64,000 nucleotides of DNA from Streptomyces sp. NBC_00249. Its GTDB lineage: Bacteria; Actinomycetota; Actinomycetes; Streptomycetales; Streptomycetaceae. Where the stretch lies: the NCBI RefSeq assembly GCF_026342355.1, contig NZ_JAPEMV010000003.1:372001-436000 (forward strand), in the 5' to 3' direction. The notes beneath the pieces are model-generated. The model had not been told where the DNA came from, searched no databases, and was given only the letters and a program-made list of their open reading frames with translations. Each line of letters begins with the position of its first letter. Position 1 is the stretch's first letter. Both the position numbers and the translations under genes were made by a program. This document shows positions 62,870 through 64,000 of this stretch, piece after piece.

Positions 62870-64000
62870 ATGTCACTGACCGTATCCCGGGCGGCCGCCG
62901 ACCGTGAGGCCGCGGCCCGCCCGTCCGCCGCGCCGGACGGGCCCGGCCCCGGCCGCGCGGCGGCGCTGACGATGGGGGTCGAGGAGGAGTTCCTGCTCGT
63001 CGACCGCCGCAGCCGGGCCCCGGTGGGCCGTGGACCGCGCGTCATCGCCGCCGCCTCGCGCACGCTGGGCCCGCTGGTCCAGCCGGAGTTCTTCACCGCC
63101 CAGGTGGAGGTGTGCACCAGCCCGACCCGCAGCCCGGCCCTGCTCAGAGCGCAGCTGGCCCGGCTGCGCGCCGAGGTGGTGTCCGCCGCGGCCGAGGAGG
63201 ACTGCCTGCTGCTGGCCGCCGGAACTCCCGTCGTACCGCCGCAGGTTCCGCTGTCCGTCACCCCCGACGAACGCTACCGGCGTATGGCCCGGCAGTTCGC
63301 GTACGTCCTCGGCGACTACGACCGGGCGGTGTGCGGATGCCACGTCCACATCGGGGTGAGCGGCCGCGCGGAGGCCCTGGCGCTCGCCAACGGGATGCGC
63401 CCGTGGCTGCCCACCCTGCAGGCACTCGCGGCCAACTCCCCCTTCGACCGGGGCCGGGACACCGGGTACGCGAGCTGGCGCGCGGTCGAGCACGCCCGCT
63501 GGCCCACCGTGGGCCCCGCCCCCGTCCTCGACGAGGAGGCGTACGAGCGGATGGCCGACACCCTCGTCCGCAGCGGAACCATCCTCGACCGGCGGATGAT
63601 CTACTGGTACGCGCGCCCCTCCGAGCACGTGCCGACCCTGGAGATCCGCGTCGCCGACGTGAACGCCCGGATCGACACCGTCGTGCTCCTGGCCCTCCTC
63701 GTACGGGGACTCGCCGCCACCCTGCGCGCCGAGGCGGACGACGGCACCCCCGGCCCCGCCCTGGCCTCCGCGCGGCTGCGCGAAGCCCACCGGCGCGCGG
63801 CGGCGTACGGCCTGGACGGCGACGGGCTGGACCCGGTGAGCGGGGTGCCCGTACGGGGCTGGGACCTGCTCCGCCGGCTGCGGACCCGCGCCGCCCCGGG
63901 GCTCGCCGCCTCGGGAGACCTCTCCCGCACCGACGCCCTGCTCGACCGGGTACGGACCGAAGGCCACGGTGCGGCCCGGCAACGCTCCGCCCACCGCCGG
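62870..64000 (+). CDS. YbdK-type carboxylate-amine ligase (glutamate-cysteine ligase 2 family), C-terminus cut
   Basis: 377 codons to the right edge, no stop reached. ATG 62870 (GTG 62867 also possible) after CGGAGGGGCTCC. Seen: TMGVEEEFLLVD near residue 34, typical of the family, CHVHIGVSG, WRAVEHARWPTVGPAP, and IYWYARPSEHVPTLEIRVADVNA. Family enzymes join glutamate and an amine, with weak glutamate-cysteine ligase activity in E. coli YbdK. Together with the amidotransferase it may form a gamma-glutamyl ligation/cleavage pair; this is inference. Confidence 0.9.
   Translation, partial: MSLTVSRAAADREAAARPSAAPDGPGPGRAAALTMGVEEEFLLVDRRSRAPVGRGPRVIAAASRTLGPLVQPEFFTAQVEVCTSPTRSPALLRAQLARLRAEVVSAAAEEDCLLLAAGTPVVPPQVPLSVTPDERYRRMARQFAYVLGDYDRAVCGCHVHIGVSGRAEALALANGMRPWLPTLQALAANSPFDRGRDTGYASWRAVEHARWPTVGPAPVLDEEAYERMADTLVRSGTILDRRMIYWYARPSEHVPTLEIRVADVNARIDTVVLLALLVRGLAATLRAEADDGTPGPALASARLREAHRRAAAYGLDGDGLDPVSGVPVRGWDLLRRLRTRAAPGLAASGDLSRTDALLDRVRTEGHGAARQRSAHRR

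Overview
The window is chromosomal DNA of very high G+C with strong GC3 bias, GGAG-type ribosome binding sites, frequent GTG starts and Tat or lipoprotein export signals. Its gene content (kdp locus with small ORFs, GlxA-type AraC regulator, ANTAR/SpoIIE phosphatase with STAS partner, DUF5829, DUF6381-like and 'plasmid stabilization' small proteins) points to Streptomyces or a close relative. I see no phage, IS element, tRNA, rRNA or CRISPR array. About 60 coding genes are supported, two of them cut by the window ends.

Layout. 1-4.7 kb: truncated phenylacetate-CoA-ligase-like enzyme, alpha/beta hydrolase, a small membrane protein, a GNAT-like protein and an SDR that lacks the usual catalytic Lys. 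5.1-22 kb: a potassium region. A leftward operon encodes a 27-aa small membrane protein, KdpF, KdpA, KdpB and KdpC, then after a large stem-loop KdpE and KdpD, in the order E-D. Rightward lie a KimA-type APC potassium-transporter homologue, a complete second KdpB with no KdpA or KdpC of its own, and two paralogous APC permeases. TTGACG/GGCGTCA-type elements recur around these genes. 22-32 kb: P450, methyltransferase, Tat-exported amidohydrolase, a 985-aa secreted CdtB-like nuclease/lectin/glycosidase-like fusion, and small genes. 31.7-36.4 kb: xanthine dehydrogenase operon xdhA-xdhB-xdhC with ATGA or short overlaps.

37-40.7 kb: an unusual two-gene unit, a membrane-anchored type-1 periplasmic binding protein plus a large P-loop-like protein whose Walker A lysine is Ala. 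40.8-50.4 kb: a divergent locus that I interpret as sulfur scavenging. One arm has two polar-amino-acid permeases, ATPase, lipoprotein SBP, GNAT and LLM monooxygenase. The other has an SsuD-like LLM monooxygenase, SBP and ATPase. The second arm is preceded by a previously hidden 25-codon leader peptide ending Ala-Cys-Cys-Ala, of the actinobacterial cysteine-attenuation type. The two permeases are in one arm, while SBPs and ATPases are in both, so the arms probably work together.

50.4-64 kb: DUF5829, DinB-like, GlxA regulator divergent from a cupin, crotonase, class A beta-lactamase, then a stress/regulatory cluster (hemerythrin, STAS, leaderless winged-helix regulator with a perfect inverted-repeat operator, paralogous small proteins, ANTAR-GAF-PAS-SpoIIE phosphatase). 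A 187-bp element with about 40-bp imperfect terminal inverted repeats sits in a convergent intergenic gap at 59.1 kb. The right end holds a class II glutamine amidotransferase and a truncated YbdK-type carboxylate-amine ligase.
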